Source: Streptomyces marianii (GTDB lineage: Bacteria; Actinomycetota; Actinomycetes; Streptomycetales; Streptomycetaceae). Taken from it: a stretch of DNA of 64,000 bases. The stretch covers positions 8,187,501 to 8,251,500 of the forward strand of contig NZ_VAWE01000001.1 in the NCBI RefSeq assembly GCF_005795905.1, in the 5' to 3' direction. The notes under the pieces were generated by a model that saw only the letters and a list, made by a program, of their open reading frames with translations, was not told where the DNA came from and ran no database searches. The translations under genes were made by a program, and so were the position numbers. Every line of letters starts with the position of its first letter. The first letter of the stretch is position 1. Below are positions 43,876 to 51,396 of the stretch, in pieces.

Positions 43876-45387
43876 ATGGATCGGCCCGCCCGCGCGTTTC
43901 CCGTGCCCACGGCCCCACCCGCCCTTCCGCCCGGGCGAGGACGGGCGCCGTCGTCCGGGCCGGCTTCGCTGCGGACGCCGCTGGCGATACTCACCGCCGC
44001 ACAGTTCCTGGTGATGTTCAGTGCGTCGAACATCAACATCGTTCTCCCGGCCATCGGCGAGACCATGGACCTGCTGCCCGTGGACCTGTCCTGGGTCGTC
44101 ACCGCGTATGTGCTGGCCATCGCCGCCCTGCTGCTCCCGGCCGGAGCGGCCATGGATATCACCGGCCGGCGCAGGCTTCTCCTGACCGGGCTGGCCGTGC
44201 TCTGCGGCTCGTCCGCCATGGCCGGCCTGGCGGGCGGTGCCGGAACGCTGATCACGGCGCGGGCACTGCAGGGAGCCGGGGTCGCCCTGGCGGAGCCCGC
44301 GGTGCTCTGTCTCCTCCTGGCCCTCGTCCCCGAACCCCGCAGGAACAAGGCCCTCGGAATCCTGGGAGTGGGTGCCTCGCTCGGCGGTGGGACGGGAGTG
44401 CTGCTGGGCGGGCTGCTCACCGAAGCCGTGGGCTGGCGGGGCATCTTCTACGCGACGTCGGCCCTCGCTCTGCTACTCGCCCTGGCGTGTGCAGCGGGTG
44501 TACCGGCCGACGCCGGGAGCGGCCGCAGGCTGTCCCGCCACGATCTGAAGGCAGCCGCCCTGATGCTGGTCGGGCTGCTCGCCCTCGCCTACGGGATGAC
44601 CGAGGCCGGGCGCTCCGGCTGGACGCGCCCCGCCGTACTGCTGCCGCTGGGCGTCGGCACCGTACTGCTCACGGCCTTCGCCGCTTCCGAGAAGCGCAGG
44701 GATCGTCCGCTGCTGCCCCTCCGTGTGTTCTCCACAGGACTCGTGGGTCCCGCAAACATCGCCATGGCCGTCCTGGGAGCGGTGATCACGGGAATGTTCT
44801 TCTTCCTCTCCCTGTACCAGCAGCAGATCCTCGGCGACGGCCCGAAGGCCGCCGCCCTGTGCCAGATCCCCCTCTCGGTGGCCGCAGCCCTCGGTTGCAC
44901 ACTGGCGCCCCGGCTCGCGCGACGCGCAGGTCCGCGTACGGCCCTGGGGATGGGACTGGCCGCACTGGCCGCGGGGCTGCTCTGGCTCGGAGGAGTGCCG
45001 GGGGAGGGGACCTTCCTCCAGGAGGCCATGGCGCCGTCACTCCTGATCGGCGCTGGGCTGGGTATCGCGTTCGTGCAGATCACGCAGGCTGCCACGGCGG
45101 GGGTACCGCATCAGGACTCGGGGCCGGCCAGCGGCCTGGTGACCACCGCGAGAATGATCGGAGGGGTGTTCGGCCTCGCGCTGCTGACCGGCCTGGCCGC
45201 TTCCAGGACCGCCGCGGCCGACCCTCTCGCCTCCGAGGTCCGGGCCCTGCACGAGGGCTACCAGGCGACGTTCACAGTCCTCGGTCTGGCCGTCCTCGCA
45301 ACCGCGCTCTTCCTTCTCGCGGTCTTCGTCCGTCGTCGGCGCGCACCGAGAGGAGCGGCCCCGGCCCCGGGGAGCGGACCGGCGTAG
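43876..45387 (+). CDS. MFS drug-type exporter (DHA2 family)
   Basis: A 503-residue protein. The ATG at 43876 is chosen because GAGGAG lies 7 nt upstream. Fourteen helices are predicted after a Pro-rich 40-residue tail: LAILTAAQFLVMFSASNINI, WVVTAYVLAIAALLLPAGAA, GWRGIFYATSALALLLALA, MAVLGAVITGMFFFLSLYQQ and others. The DITGRRRLLLTGL loop and the LGVGASLGGGTGVLLGGLL antiporter-type motif place it with DHA2 exporters. Its place between two pterin genes, close to the RiPP unit, suggests export of a product or resistance. Confidence 0.85.
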   Translation: MDRPARAFPVPTAPPALPPGRGRAPSSGPASLRTPLAILTAAQFLVMFSASNINIVLPAIGETMDLLPVDLSWVVTAYVLAIAALLLPAGAAMDITGRRRLLLTGLAVLCGSSAMAGLAGGAGTLITARALQGAGVALAEPAVLCLLLALVPEPRRNKALGILGVGASLGGGTGVLLGGLLTEAVGWRGIFYATSALALLLALACAAGVPADAGSGRRLSRHDLKAAALMLVGLLALAYGMTEAGRSGWTRPAVLLPLGVGTVLLTAFAASEKRRDRPLLPLRVFSTGLVGPANIAMAVLGAVITGMFFFLSLYQQQILGDGPKAAALCQIPLSVAAALGCTLAPRLARRAGPRTALGMGLAALAAGLLWLGGVPGEGTFLQEAMAPSLLIGAGLGIAFVQITQAATAGVPHQDSGPASGLVTTARMIGGVFGLALLTGLAASRTAAADPLASEVRALHEGYQATFTVLGLAVLATALFLLAVFVRRRRAPRGAAPAPGSGPA

Positions 45388-45439
45388 CCGTACTTCGCTC
45401 CCGTTCCATGATCCGTCAAGTACCAGGCAGGAGTTCACC

Positions 45440-45817
45440 ATGCTGACCATATCCAAGGAATTCCACTTCTCCGCGAGCCATCAGCTCGATCGGTTGCCGG
45501 AGGGACATCCGTGTGCCCGGATGCACGGACACAACTACATCCTCGTCATCGAACTGACGTCTGCGCCGGATGAGCTGACGGATGCCGGATTCGTACGCGA
45601 CTACCGGGACTTGGCCGAGTTCAAGGACTGGATCGACTCCGCTCTGGACCATCGCCATCTGAACGACTGCGTCCCGGGCCGGAACCCGTCCGCGGAACAG
45701 ATAGCGATGTGGGTGCACGAGACGTGGTCGCCACGCATTCCCGAACTCAGCGCCGTGCGTGTGTCGGAGACCCCGAAGACCTGGGCCGAGTACCGACCGG
45801 TGAGCGAGGGGAGCTGA
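45440..45817 (+). CDS. 6-pyruvoyl/6-carboxy-tetrahydropterin synthase family (QueD-like)
   Basis: A 125-residue protein from the ATG at 45440, with GGCAGGAG upstream. The fold signature is complete: FHFSASHQLDRLPEG with the first zinc His, CARMHGHNYILVIEL with the catalytic Cys and two zinc His, DHRHLNDCVPGRNPSAEQIA with the Asp-His relay, and VSETPKTWAEY with the pterin-binding Glu. QueD makes 6-carboxy-tetrahydropterin from dihydroneopterin triphosphate, the FolE2 product. QueE and QueC, needed for 7-deazaguanine, are not in the window, so the end product is unclear. Confidence 0.85.
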   Translation: MLTISKEFHFSASHQLDRLPEGHPCARMHGHNYILVIELTSAPDELTDAGFVRDYRDLAEFKDWIDSALDHRHLNDCVPGRNPSAEQIAMWVHETWSPRIPELSAVRVSETPKTWAEYRPVSEGS

Positions 45818-46596
45818 CGTTTCGTCAAGGTACGCCGGCCTCCTCATGCGTCCGGGCCCGGGCCGCACCCGGATCGCTGCAAGCCCGGGCCGTACGCGTC
45901 CCTCCGGTGCGGTGAAGGCACCCGACCGGCGACGTGTACGCGTCCCTCCGCTCTTCGTCCTCCGTTTCCGGGCCTGGGCTGCCACCGGAACCGGCCGTCG
46001 GCACCGGTGACGTGGGCCGGAGCGGTGTGCCGGGCAGCCGTGAAGGGGTGCAGGTGCAGGTGCAGGTGCAGGTGCAGGACGGCGGACTCGGAAACTCCTG
46101 TGGGCATGTCGACGGGGCGCGGAGCGATCCGCCTCGGCCCCGGTGGCAGTCCGCCGAGCCACTGTGAGGACGCGCCGATGACATGTACGCCGATGCTGAG
46201 GGCTGTGGCCCGCCGTGCCGGGAGGCCGATCCCCGGCTGCCGGGGATGCTCGCGGACCTGTGCGAAACGTGGGGCGACGGCCTGGCTCCGCCGGTCATGA
46301 CGGGCGCGCTGGAGCGAAGCCGACAGGACGACGTGGCCGTCTCCCCGCCCCACCATGGTGAGGACCCGCATGCCGGGCGGGACTCTGCACGGGGTCACTC
46401 TCGGTGACCGGCAACGGCCAGGAGTACATGTCCCTGCTTCCGCCCCGTACCGCGTCGACGACGGCTCGGCCCCGTCGGCGGCCGAGCGGGCCGGGGAGAC
46501 CGCCTGCCGGTGTGGACCACGGTCCGGGGGCGGCAGGACAATGAGTCCAGGCCCGTGGTTCCGAGCGGGCCACAGGCGGACAGGACGGTGTGCCGC
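45818..46596 (+). other. Intergenic, no supported gene
   Basis: About 780 bp. It contains the hexamer repeat at 46047-46076 and a 14-bp direct repeat TACGCGTCCCTCCG at 45893 and 45936. A 74-codon plus frame at 46183 (LPGMLADLCETWGDGL) is weakly protein-like but has no ribosome-binding site or partner domain. The end of the stretch holds the promoter of the response regulator gene. Confidence 0.4.
46047..46076. repeat. Tandem hexamer GGTGCA x5
   Basis: Five perfect consecutive copies of GGTGCA in non-coding DNA between the QueD-like gene and the two-component system. Confidence 0.85.
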
Positions 46597-47250
46597 ATGC
46601 GTACACAGGAGACCCGCGTACGTGTCGTCGTCGCCGACGACCACCCGATATACCGCGAGGGCATCATCCGAGCACTCGGCCAGAGCGGACTCATCGAGGT
46701 CGTGGCCGAGGCCGGGGACGGTGCGGAGGCCCTGGAACACATCCGCACGCACCGGCCCGACGTCGCGCTCGTGGACTACAAGCTGCCGAAGTTGGACGGC
46801 CTCGCCGTCGTCCATGCCGTTGCACGGGACAACCTGCCGGTGCGTGTGATCGTCCTCTCCGCCTACACGGAGGACTCCGTGGTGTTCCGGGCCGTCGAGG
46901 AGGGCGCCGCAGGCTATCTCGCCAAGGACGCCACGCGACGCGAGATCGTCGACGCCGTGCTGAAGGTCGCCCGGGGCGGGACGGCGCTTCCGCCGGACCT
47001 CACCAGTGGCCTGATGGAGCAGGTCCGGCTCCGGGCCGCCGCCGGCGAGGACCGGGTGCTCCTCAGCGAACGCGAGCAGCAGGTGCTGCGGGCCTTCGCC
47101 GAGGGCAAGAGCGTCCCCCAGATCGCCGAGGAACTGTTCCTGGCCCCCAGTACGGTCAAGACCCACACCCAGCGGCTCTACGAGAAGCTGGACGTCGGTG
47201 ACAGGGCCGCCGCAGTGGCCGAGGCGATGCGCCGTGGCCTCCTGGAATGA
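46597..47250 (+). CDS. NarL/LuxR-type response regulator
   Basis: A 217-residue protein from the ATG at 46597. The receiver domain has VVVADDHPIYREGI with the acidic pocket and ALVDYKLPKLDGLAV with the phospho-acceptor Asp, then VIVLSAYTED and the Lys in AAGYLAKDATRREI. The LuxR helix-turn-helix is LLSEREQQVLRAFAEGKSVP followed by IAEELFLAPSTVKTHTQRLY. The histidine kinase gene overlaps the 3' end. The pair lies about 1.5 kb upstream of the RiPP precursor gene and may control it. Confidence 0.9.
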   Translation: MRTQETRVRVVVADDHPIYREGIIRALGQSGLIEVVAEAGDGAEALEHIRTHRPDVALVDYKLPKLDGLAVVHAVARDNLPVRVIVLSAYTEDSVVFRAVEEGAAGYLAKDATRREIVDAVLKVARGGTALPPDLTSGLMEQVRLRAAAGEDRVLLSEREQQVLRAFAEGKSVPQIAEELFLAPSTVKTHTQRLYEKLDVGDRAAAVAEAMRRGLLE

Positions 47251-48550
47251 CCGTGGCCCTCTGGTGGGCCGCGGAGACAGGTTCGTTCCGGCAGGTGCCG
47301 CGTCCCGTCGGCTGCACGGGCGCACGGCTTCCACGGCCCGGGCCGTGGAAGCCGCGCAGGATCTCAACGCGGCACGGTTCCAGAGTCTCGTGCGTCTGCT
47401 GATCGTGGCTCTGCTGGTCGTGCAACTCGTACTGTTCCCCCCACTCGAGAACGAGGGCGCATGCAGAGCGCTGGTCGCGGGTTACACGCTGTGGGCGGTG
47501 TTCCTGACGTGGGCGGCCTGGAGCGGCAGCCGTCCGTTGCCGCAGCCCTGGCGCCTTCTGCCGTTCGACCTGGTCGTCCTCGGCGCGATGCTGGCGATGG
47601 CGGGAGGCTTCGCCACCCCACCCGGCATCAGGCCCCTGGTCGACGACGCCTTCTTCCTCATCCCCGTACTCGCCGCCTTTCAGACTTCGCCACGGGTGAC
47701 GGCCGCGATGACCGGCGCTTCCGGTCTGGCCTACCTGCTCGCCGCGCAAGGGGCCGGGACGGGCGCCGGATGGGGCCGGACCGCCCTGCTCGTCCTGAGT
47801 CTGCTGCTGCTCGGAGCCGTCTGCACCGCGCTCACCCGGATCCAGCGGGACCGGGTGAGAAGCGTGGGGGTGCTTCTGGAGAGGAGCCGCGAGCTGCTGG
47901 GGCAGGCCATGGACGCCGAGGAACGCGAGCGCCGCAACCTGGCCGAGGCACTGCACGACGAAGCGCTGCAGGACGTGCTCGCCGCACGCCAGGACCTGGA
48001 CGAAGCACGTGGGCCCGACCACCGGGAAGCGCTGGACCGCGCCGACCGGGCACTCAGGGAGGCGGCGCGCAGGATGCGTTCGGTCGTCGGGGAACTGCAC
48101 CCGGCAGTCCTCGAGCATCGGGGCCTGGCCGAAGCGGTGCAGAACCTCGCCGAGGAGGCCGCGCAGCGCGGCGGGTTCGACGTCCGGGTCCACCTCACCC
48201 CCGTGCCGCCCTCCCCTTACGAGTCCATCGCGTTTGCCGCGGCACGGGAACTCCTCCACAACGTCGTGAAGCACGCGGAGGCAACGGAGGTGGAGGTCCG
48301 CCTGGAAGCCCGGGAGGGACTCCTGCGCCTGCGGGTGGCCGACGACGGGCGGGGGCTGCCACCGCGGGCGCCGGACGAGAGCGTGCGCAGCGGCCATATC
48401 GGCCTCGCCTCGCTGCGTGTCCGGGTGGAGACGGTGGGGGGACGCTTCCGGCTGGAACCGCGTGATCCGAGCGGTACCGCGGCGACCGTGGAGATTCCGC
48501 TCGAGCCGTCCGCCGCTGCCGACATGACTGACCCTGCCGAGGGCGACTGA
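47234..48550 (+). CDS. Membrane histidine kinase (NarX/DesK type)
   Basis: About 438 residues. The start is uncertain; the GTG at 47234 lies inside the end of the response regulator gene. The N-terminus has five hydrophobic segments (LVRLLIVALLVVQLVLFP, AGYTLWAVFLTWAAW, LPFDLVVLGAMLAMAGG, ALLVLSLLLLGAV). The HisKA_3 domain reads EERERRNLAEALHDEALQ with the phospho-acceptor His, and the HATPase end has ARELLHNVVKHAEA (N box) and LRVADDGRGLPP (G box). It is a close partner of the regulator encoded just upstream. The sensed signal is unknown. Confidence 0.85.
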   Translation: MASWNDRGPLVGRGDRFVPAGAASRRLHGRTASTARAVEAAQDLNAARFQSLVRLLIVALLVVQLVLFPPLENEGACRALVAGYTLWAVFLTWAAWSGSRPLPQPWRLLPFDLVVLGAMLAMAGGFATPPGIRPLVDDAFFLIPVLAAFQTSPRVTAAMTGASGLAYLLAAQGAGTGAGWGRTALLVLSLLLLGAVCTALTRIQRDRVRSVGVLLERSRELLGQAMDAEERERRNLAEALHDEALQDVLAARQDLDEARGPDHREALDRADRALREAARRMRSVVGELHPAVLEHRGLAEAVQNLAEEAAQRGGFDVRVHLTPVPPSPYESIAFAAARELLHNVVKHAEATEVEVRLEAREGLLRLRVADDGRGLPPRAPDESVRSGHIGLASLRVRVETVGGRFRLEPRDPSGTAATVEIPLEPSAAADMTDPAEGD

Positions 48551-48750
48551 CGGCATTGCCTCCCGGCCGGCCGGGCCGGACGCCACCACGCGCTTCCGCA
48601 TGGGCCGACCCCGCCGGTGTTCGGGGAGGGCCCGCAGCCTCCCGGCGCCGCCGGACGTGGGACCGCGGGGAACAAGCCTTATGAGGACGGGTCCCGCACG
48701 GACGGGTGCGGGGGAGACCGCCGGGTGGGCCACGGCGCCGGGCGCAGCCC

Positions 48751-49182
48751 CTATGGACGGCAGCACTCCCGTGACGTGGTGGCGCGGATTTCGAACCAGA
48801 TCCTCTTGCCGTGTTCCTGCGGGTCCGTTCCCCATGCGCTGGCCAGCGCCGCGACGAGAAAGAGGCCACGTCCGCTCTCCGCGTCGAGGGGAGGTGTCCC
48901 GGGCTGCACTCGGATGCCCGAGTCCGCGGTGTCCGTGATCTCCACGCGCAGGCCCCCGCCGGTTCGACGCACGCAGACCTCGCACGGCTCGTGCGTGTGC
49001 TCGACGGCATTCGCGACGAGCTCACCGGTGAGCAACTCGATCGTGGACAGCGAGCCGTCACCCAGTGACAGGCAGAGCGTATGGGCGAGCTCGCGGACCA
49101 GGCGACGGGCCGCCGGGACCGCATCCAGGGCGGGCCGGACATCGAACTCGTGCCGCGGAGGGGAGAGTGTGGTGGAGGACAT
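48751..49182 (-). CDS. ATP-binding anti-sigma-type kinase (SpoIIAB/RsbW-like)
   Basis: A 143-residue protein from the ATG at 49182 (GAAGG upstream). The small HATPase domain reads LVRELAHTLCLSLGDGSL, TIELLTGELVANAVEHTHEP as the N box, VEITDTADSGIRVQP, and DAESGRGLFLVAALASAWG as the G box. Streptomyces has dozens of such proteins, which bind or phosphorylate anti-sigma antagonists. It is divergent from the RiPP genes. The frame runs far upstream (to 50808), but that part is not protein-like. Confidence 0.85.
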   Translation of the reverse strand: MSSTTLSPPRHEFDVRPALDAVPAARRLVRELAHTLCLSLGDGSLSTIELLTGELVANAVEHTHEPCEVCVRRTGGGLRVEITDTADSGIRVQPGTPPLDAESGRGLFLVAALASAWGTDPQEHGKRIWFEIRATTSRECCRP

Positions 49183-50028
49183 GATGTGGGCCTTCGAGCG
49201 GTCCGGGTGCCTGCGGTGGAGTGCGGTGTCGGCCTCGTCGGGTGTCCGGTGAGGGCACCGCGTTCGTATGCGGACGTCCGGTTCGGGTTTGTGGGGGAGC
49301 GGGAACCCGGCCGGGTCCGACCCCGCCTCGCGGGTGGAGGCGGGTCGTGCCCTGAAGGCCGGCTTGTTCGCGCGAACCGCCGTCGCAGTGAGGGTGGTGG
49401 CCGCATCTTGCGAGTGGTGGTATCGCTTCCGCAGTGATGACGCTATCGACTGCCGCGGGCTGCCCCTGTCGGCCGATCGACCCCCTCGGCGGCTGATGGA
49501 CGGTGTCCGTTCATCGAGGTGGCTGGATCCCACCCGTCCGTGGCCGGTCCGGCTCACCACGGGCGTCCAGGACCTTCGTCGCATAGCCCGCCCAGGCGAG
49601 GCTTGCGGCGCCGCCTCGGCGCTGAACGGCTCCCGTGCCGGGCCCTGTCGCCTTCGCACCGTGCCCGTCGCGCTGCGGTCGTCACCGCGGCCCGGGGTCT
49701 TCGACGGTCGACCGCGACGCCGGCGCCCCGCCGGCGGCCTCGGCCCCTCCCACCGGGCGGCTCCGGGGCCTGTCAGCGGTGGCAGGAGGCTTCGGACGGC
49801 CCGCGGACCGCGGTACGGACCACGCCGACCGCCGGGCTGACGGGGACGCACGGGCACGCGTCTCCGCTGGGCACCTCCCAGCAACCACATCCACCGGTCG
49901 GCGGACACCGTACTCCACCCGTGCTTGCGTCCCTTGGGGGAGCACACCCTCCTCGTTCGCACGGCAACGTGGACACCAGGGCGGAGGGACGTCCTCCCGC
50001 TCACCGCACACACAGAAAGGACGAGCGC
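49183..50028 (+). other. Long upstream region of the RiPP precursor gene
   Basis: About 850 bp without a supported gene. It must hold the promoters of the anti-sigma-type gene and of the precursor gene. A moderately AT-richer stretch near 49400-49450 (GGTATCGCTTCCGCAGTG) and another at 49880-49925 are candidates. AAAGGA at 50016-50021 is the ribosome-binding site for the peptide. Confidence 0.45.
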
Positions 50029-50127
50029 ATGAACCACGACGAGGTCTTCGCCATGTTCGACGAGCTGGATGCGGCCGTTGCCAAGGCACTCGGTTCCGGC
50101 ACCTTCGTCGCCTGTTCCGCAGAGTGA
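50029..50127 (+). CDS. RiPP precursor peptide candidate
   Basis: A 32-residue peptide from the ATG at 50029, eight bases after AAAGGA. The first 20 residues form an acidic amphipathic helix (MNHDEVFAMFDELDAAV) typical of a RiPP leader. The C-terminus is GSGTFVACSAE, with Ser23, Thr25, a single Cys29 and Ser30 as modifiable residues. It sits 78 bp upstream of a YcaO gene and is separated from it by a strong hairpin, as is usual for precursors made in excess. YcaO/TfuA pairs make thioamides or azoline rings; the cleavage site and the modified residue are not known. The identification rests on position, size and composition. Confidence 0.75.
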   Translation: MNHDEVFAMFDELDAAVAKALGSGTFVACSAE

Positions 50128-50134
50128 GAGCTGA

Positions 50135-50174
50135 CGGTGCTGCGGGACGGGCTGAGGACCGTCCCGCAGCACCG
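50135..50174 (+). terminator. Strong hairpin between precursor and YcaO genes (partial terminator/attenuator)
   Basis: Perfect 16-bp inverted repeat CGGTGCTGCGGGACGG / CCGTCCCGCAGCACCG with an 8-base loop, 7 nt after the peptide stop and 31 nt before the YcaO start. No T-run follows. It probably lets only part of the transcripts continue and protects the short peptide message. Confidence 0.85.
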
Positions 50175-50205
50175 TCGCCATCCAGGCACCCCGAGGAGGG
50201 AGACC

Positions 50206-51396
50206 ATGACCGCTGTGCTCGACTTCGCCGCCCCGCCGCACCGCTGGAGTGCGGTGTGGCAAGGCACCCATCGGACCGTCCCGCCGGAGGAGACCTGGCA
50301 GCGCCTGCAGCCGTTGCTGGGCACGGTCGGGATCACCAGGGTCGCGGATGTCACGCTCCTGGACGACATCGGCCTCCCGGTCTGGCAGGCGATTCGGCCG
50401 AACGCCAAGAGCCTGTCGGTCTCGCAGGGCAAGGGCGTCACGCATGAGCTGGCCCGGGTCTCCGCGGCCATGGAATCCTTCGAGCTGTACTGCGCGGAGG
50501 AACCCGCCCTGGAGACCGCCGTGGCCAGCCCGGCCCGGCTGGCCACCGAACTCACCTACGACTGGGCCGAACTGCCGCTGCTCGGAGGGCATGCGCTGCA
50601 CTCCGGCACGCGGATCCGCTGGTGCCCCGTCGAGGACCTGACGGCGCGCACCGGTACCTGGGCTCCGCTGGAGTCGGTCGTGGTCGACCTCCGCATGCGC
50701 GCGTCCTGGGCACCGCCGGCCGTTCGGACCAGCAGTAACGGGCTGGCCGGCGGCAACAACCTCGCCGAGGCGACACTTCACGGGCTGCTGGAGGTCGTGG
50801 AGCGGCACTCCCTGGCCGTCACCGCACGTTCCGGTGGCCCCTGGAAGTCAGCCGTACGGGCCGAGCCGGACGGTTCGGGGACGGCGTCCGCGGTGCTGGA
50901 ACGACTCCTCCAGGCCGGAGCGGTCGTCGAGATCGCCGATGTCACCTGCGATCTGCGGGTGCCCACCTTCGCGGCCCGCGTGTGGTCCCCGTCGGTGCCC
51001 TGGTGGTTCTCCGGCTCCGGTACCCACCCCGACGCCGACGTGGCACTGTCCCGGGCTCTCACCGAGGCCGCGCAGTCGCGACTGACCGCGGTGGCGGGGG
51101 CCCGGGACGACATCGGCGTGTTCCACTACGACTTCGCCGACACGGCCGGAACCCCGGCTCCGCAGCCGGGGAACGGTGGCGCGGCGACCCCTCGGGTAGC
51201 CGAACTGACAGGGGCTCACGGCACGGCGCCGACCGGTCCGCGCGACATCGACGCCGACCTGGAAAACCTCCTGGACGTCGCGGCGCGCCACGGCACCACC
51301 GTGCTCCGGGCCGATCTCACCGTACCCGCGTACGGCATCCCCGTGGTCCATGTCGTCGCGCCGGGGCTCACCTTCGACACTGGAGCATGGGCATGA
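50206..51396 (+). CDS. YcaO-domain ATP-dependent peptide-backbone modifying enzyme
   Basis: A 396-residue protein from the ATG at 50206 with GAGGAGGG upstream. YcaO landmarks: SLSVSQGKGVTHELARVSAA and MESFELYCAEEP, GLAGGNNLAEATLHGLLEVV with the ATP-contacting Glu residues, ERHSL, and ALSRALTEAAQSRL. The C-terminus ends FDTGAWA and lacks the PxPxP tail of azoline cyclodehydratases. This fits YcaO enzymes that work with TfuA, known from trifolitoxin, thioamitide and methyl-coenzyme M reductase thioamidation. It would activate an amide oxygen of the precursor with ATP so that sulfur or a side chain can attack. The stop overlaps the TfuA start (ATGA). Confidence 0.9.
   Translation: MTAVLDFAAPPHRWSAVWQGTHRTVPPEETWQRLQPLLGTVGITRVADVTLLDDIGLPVWQAIRPNAKSLSVSQGKGVTHELARVSAAMESFELYCAEEPALETAVASPARLATELTYDWAELPLLGGHALHSGTRIRWCPVEDLTARTGTWAPLESVVVDLRMRASWAPPAVRTSSNGLAGGNNLAEATLHGLLEVVERHSLAVTARSGGPWKSAVRAEPDGSGTASAVLERLLQAGAVVEIADVTCDLRVPTFAARVWSPSVPWWFSGSGTHPDADVALSRALTEAAQSRLTAVAGARDDIGVFHYDFADTAGTPAPQPGNGGAATPRVAELTGAHGTAPTGPRDIDADLENLLDVAARHGTTVLRADLTVPAYGIPVVHVVAPGLTFDTGAWA

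Noticed and set aside
42862..45817. A complete preQ0/queuosine cluster
   Set aside because: QueE, QueC and a QueF or Tgt-type gene are absent from the window; only the first two steps are present.
46183..46407. A 74-codon plus frame possibly from a HATPase protein
   Set aside because: The similarity is limited to one short stretch and lacks N and G boxes and any ribosome-binding site.
49183..50808. Extension of the anti-sigma-type gene to a 685-residue protein
   Set aside because: The extension is antisense to the RiPP precursor and YcaO genes and has no domain. The ATG at 49182 gives a normal-length protein.
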